Below are positions 62,667 through 64,000 of a stretch of DNA of 64,000 bases, in pieces. Numbering within the stretch: the stretch's first letter is position 1; each line of letters starts with the position of its first letter. This DNA is from Cognatishimia sp. WU-CL00825 (lineage in GTDB: Bacteria > Pseudomonadota > Alphaproteobacteria > Rhodobacterales > Rhodobacteraceae): the NCBI RefSeq assembly GCF_040364665.1, contig NZ_BAABWX010000001.1:434001-498000 (forward strand), written 5' to 3'. The notes under the pieces are model-generated. The model did not search any database. It was given only the letters and a program-made list of their open reading frames with translations, and had not been told where the DNA came from. Both the position numbers and the translations under genes were made by a program.

Positions 62667-63925
62667 CCGTAAGAATTCACACACTTTCAAATGGCTTTCG
62701 TATTGCAACCGAGCATATGCCCGGATTGCAATCTGCGTCCGTGGGCGTCTGGGTTACAGCCGGAGGGCGTCATGAACGCCCCAAGCAAAATGGGATTGCC
62801 CATTTTCTTGAACATATGGCCTTTAAGGGCACCAAGCGCCGCAGCGCATTGGATATTGCCGAGGCGATCGAGGACGTTGGCGGCTATATCAACGCCTATA
62901 CCAGCCGAGAGGTCACGGCCTATTACGCACGTGTTCTAAAGAACGATGTCCCGCTGGCGATGGATGTTATCGGAGATATCCTGCGCAATCCCATTTTTGA
63001 TCCCAACGAAATCGAAGTTGAGCGCGGCGTGATTTTGCAAGAGATTGGTCAGGCGCTTGATACGCCAGATGACGTGATCTTTGACTGGCTACAAGAACGT
63101 GCTTATCAAGATCAGCCTTTGGGACGGACTATTTTGGGCCCGGAAGAGCGGGTTCAGAACTTTGGCAAAGATGATTTGTCGGGGTTTGTCGCCGAGCATT
63201 ATGGCCCAGAGCGCATGATCTTGGCGGCAGCCGGTGGCGTTGATCACGATGAAATCGTTAAAATTGCCGAAGATCTGTTTGGCGATATGGTGCCTGGCAA
63301 ATCTATGGAGATTTTGCCTGCCGCGTTTTCCGGCGGTGAGTTCCGGCAGGAAAAGAGCTTGGAGCAAGCGCATTTTGCCCTTGGCTTGGAAAGCCCGAAT
63401 TATTGCAGCCCCGATATCTATGCCGCGCAGATTTATTCTGTGGCACTGGGGGGCGGGATGTCGTCGCGCCTGTTTCAAGAGGTGCGTGAAAAGCGTGGGC
63501 TGTGCTATACGATTTACGCCTCGGCTGGTGCATATGCAGATAGTGGCATGACCACGATTTATGCGGGCACTTCGGGCGACCAAATTGCAGATCTGGCGAA
63601 TATCACAATAGACGAGCTGAAGCGCGCCGCAGAGGATATGAATGCTAAAGAGATCGAGCGTGCGCGGGTTCAGATGAAAGCGGGCATGTTGATGGGGCTG
63701 GAAAGCCCCTCGAGCCGTGCGGAGCGTTTGGCGCGCATGCTGTCGATTTGGAACCGTGTGCCTGATTTGGCAGAGACCGTAGAAAAGATTGATGCGGTTA
63801 CCGACAATGATGTGCGTGGTTTTGCAGAGCATATGGCAGTTCAGGCGCGGGCAGCGCTGGCGCTTTATGGGCCAGTGTCTGATGCACCTGATTTGGTGAA
63901 TTTGCAGGATAGGCGTGCGGCGTGA
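62663..63925 (+). CDS. M16 family zinc peptidase (processing-peptidase-like)
   Basis: This 420-residue protein starts at TTG, overlapping the thrC stop (TTGA). The inverted zinc motif HFLEH is at residues 47-51, with the distal ligand E127 (VILQEIG), so the spacing H-x2-E-H-x75-E is complete. The second half carries the glycine-rich block GGGMSSRLFQEVREKRGLCY. It resembles mitochondrial processing peptidase beta subunits; the bacterial substrates are unknown. thrC-M16-GNAT is a usual alphaproteobacterial order. Confidence 0.94.
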   Translation: MTVRIHTLSNGFRIATEHMPGLQSASVGVWVTAGGRHERPKQNGIAHFLEHMAFKGTKRRSALDIAEAIEDVGGYINAYTSREVTAYYARVLKNDVPLAMDVIGDILRNPIFDPNEIEVERGVILQEIGQALDTPDDVIFDWLQERAYQDQPLGRTILGPEERVQNFGKDDLSGFVAEHYGPERMILAAAGGVDHDEIVKIAEDLFGDMVPGKSMEILPAAFSGGEFRQEKSLEQAHFALGLESPNYCSPDIYAAQIYSVALGGGMSSRLFQEVREKRGLCYTIYASAGAYADSGMTTIYAGTSGDQIADLANITIDELKRAAEDMNAKEIERARVQMKAGMLMGLESPSSRAERLARMLSIWNRVPDLAETVEKIDAVTDNDVRGFAEHMAVQARAALALYGPVSDAPDLVNLQDRRAA

Positions 63926-64000
63926 TGCTGCTGGGGCGCAAAAAAATACGCATTGACACCGAGCGCATGGTTTTGCGTCCCCCGATTCATGGGGATTTTC
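63925..64000 (+). CDS. GNAT-family acetyltransferase, N-terminal fragment (3' cut by window)
   Basis: The first 25 codons are present, starting at the ATG in the TGATG overlap with the M16 peptidase stop; GTG at 63922 is an alternative. The reading IDTERMVLRPP is typical of the first strand of RimJ/RimL-like acetyltransferases. The rest lies outside the window. Confidence 0.65.
   Translation, partial: MLLGRKKIRIDTERMVLRPPIHGDF

Noticed and set aside
1..64000. CRISPR array, insertion sequence, prophage, toxin-antitoxin or biosynthetic gene cluster
   Set aside because: No regularly spaced repeats, transposase, phage structural genes or paired small toxin genes were seen. The region is mostly core metabolism.

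Overview
The window is ordinary chromosomal sequence from an alphaproteobacterium, most probably a marine member of the Rhodobacterales (Roseobacter group). The gene content points there: a dnaG-rpoD pair; a cta locus in the order ctaC-ctaB-small gene-ctaG-ctaE-surf1 followed by thrC and an M16 peptidase; an NDUFA12 complex I accessory protein; mlaD plus a DUF2155 protein; a RibBX-type riboflavin protein; scattered tad pseudopilin genes; and divergent putA/Lrp-type regulator genes. Clusters of GANTC sites also fit a CcrM-methylating alphaproteobacterium. The species cannot be named from this sequence. I see no insertion sequence, prophage, CRISPR array, rRNA or toxin-antitoxin locus; there is one tRNA.

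Layout. 1-5.4 kb: end of an inositol monophosphatase, then a minus-strand putA-rhomboid-gfa group with a divergent Lrp-family regulator. 5.4-9.3 kb: tRNA-Leu(UAA), metG, a Tas-like aldo/keto reductase and a small membrane protein. 9.3-12.2 kb: three overlapping tad-type pilus accessory genes. 12.5-15.6 kb: a glutamate dehydrogenase, a cysteine-rich Crp-family regulator divergent from an unknown four-helix membrane protein, and a small secreted protein. 15.7-19.8 kb: dnaG and rpoD. 19.8-30.4 kb: HlyU-like, DCC-family and YjbQ genes, then nrdR-ribD and ribE-ribBX-ribH-nusB, split by a three-gene capsule module (kpsC, wza/kpsD-like, kpsS) on the other strand. 30.6-36 kb: a SulP transporter and nadABC. 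36-44.3 kb: a tripartite tricarboxylate transporter locus (rraA-like aldolase, tctC, tctB, tctA, AbrB-family protein), divergent from a response regulator, a histidine kinase and a solute-binding protein. 44.3-48.2 kb: NDUFA12, mlaD, DUF2155, aat, accC, accB. 48.3-51 kb: a PAS-LuxR regulator, an M23 peptidase lipoprotein and a two-subunit CoA transferase. 51-57 kb: dprA, topA and tldD. 57-64 kb: the cytochrome aa3 oxidase subunit/assembly operon, SURF1, thrC, an M16 peptidase and the start of a GNAT-like gene.

How the parts fit together. The tct locus looks like a self-contained module: uptake by TctCBA, a predicted aldolase/decarboxylase for the imported acid, and a two-component system with its own orphan periplasmic binding protein as a likely third signalling component. 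It is the closest thing here to an under-described system. The aa3 oxidase operon is preceded by adjacent inverted repeats matching FNR-type and RegA/PrrA-type boxes, which would place it under oxygen and redox control. RibBX has kept its synthase half but lost every zinc cysteine of the GTP cyclohydrolase II half, so GTP cyclohydrolase II must be encoded elsewhere. Function calls rest on motifs and context read by eye; no database search was possible.
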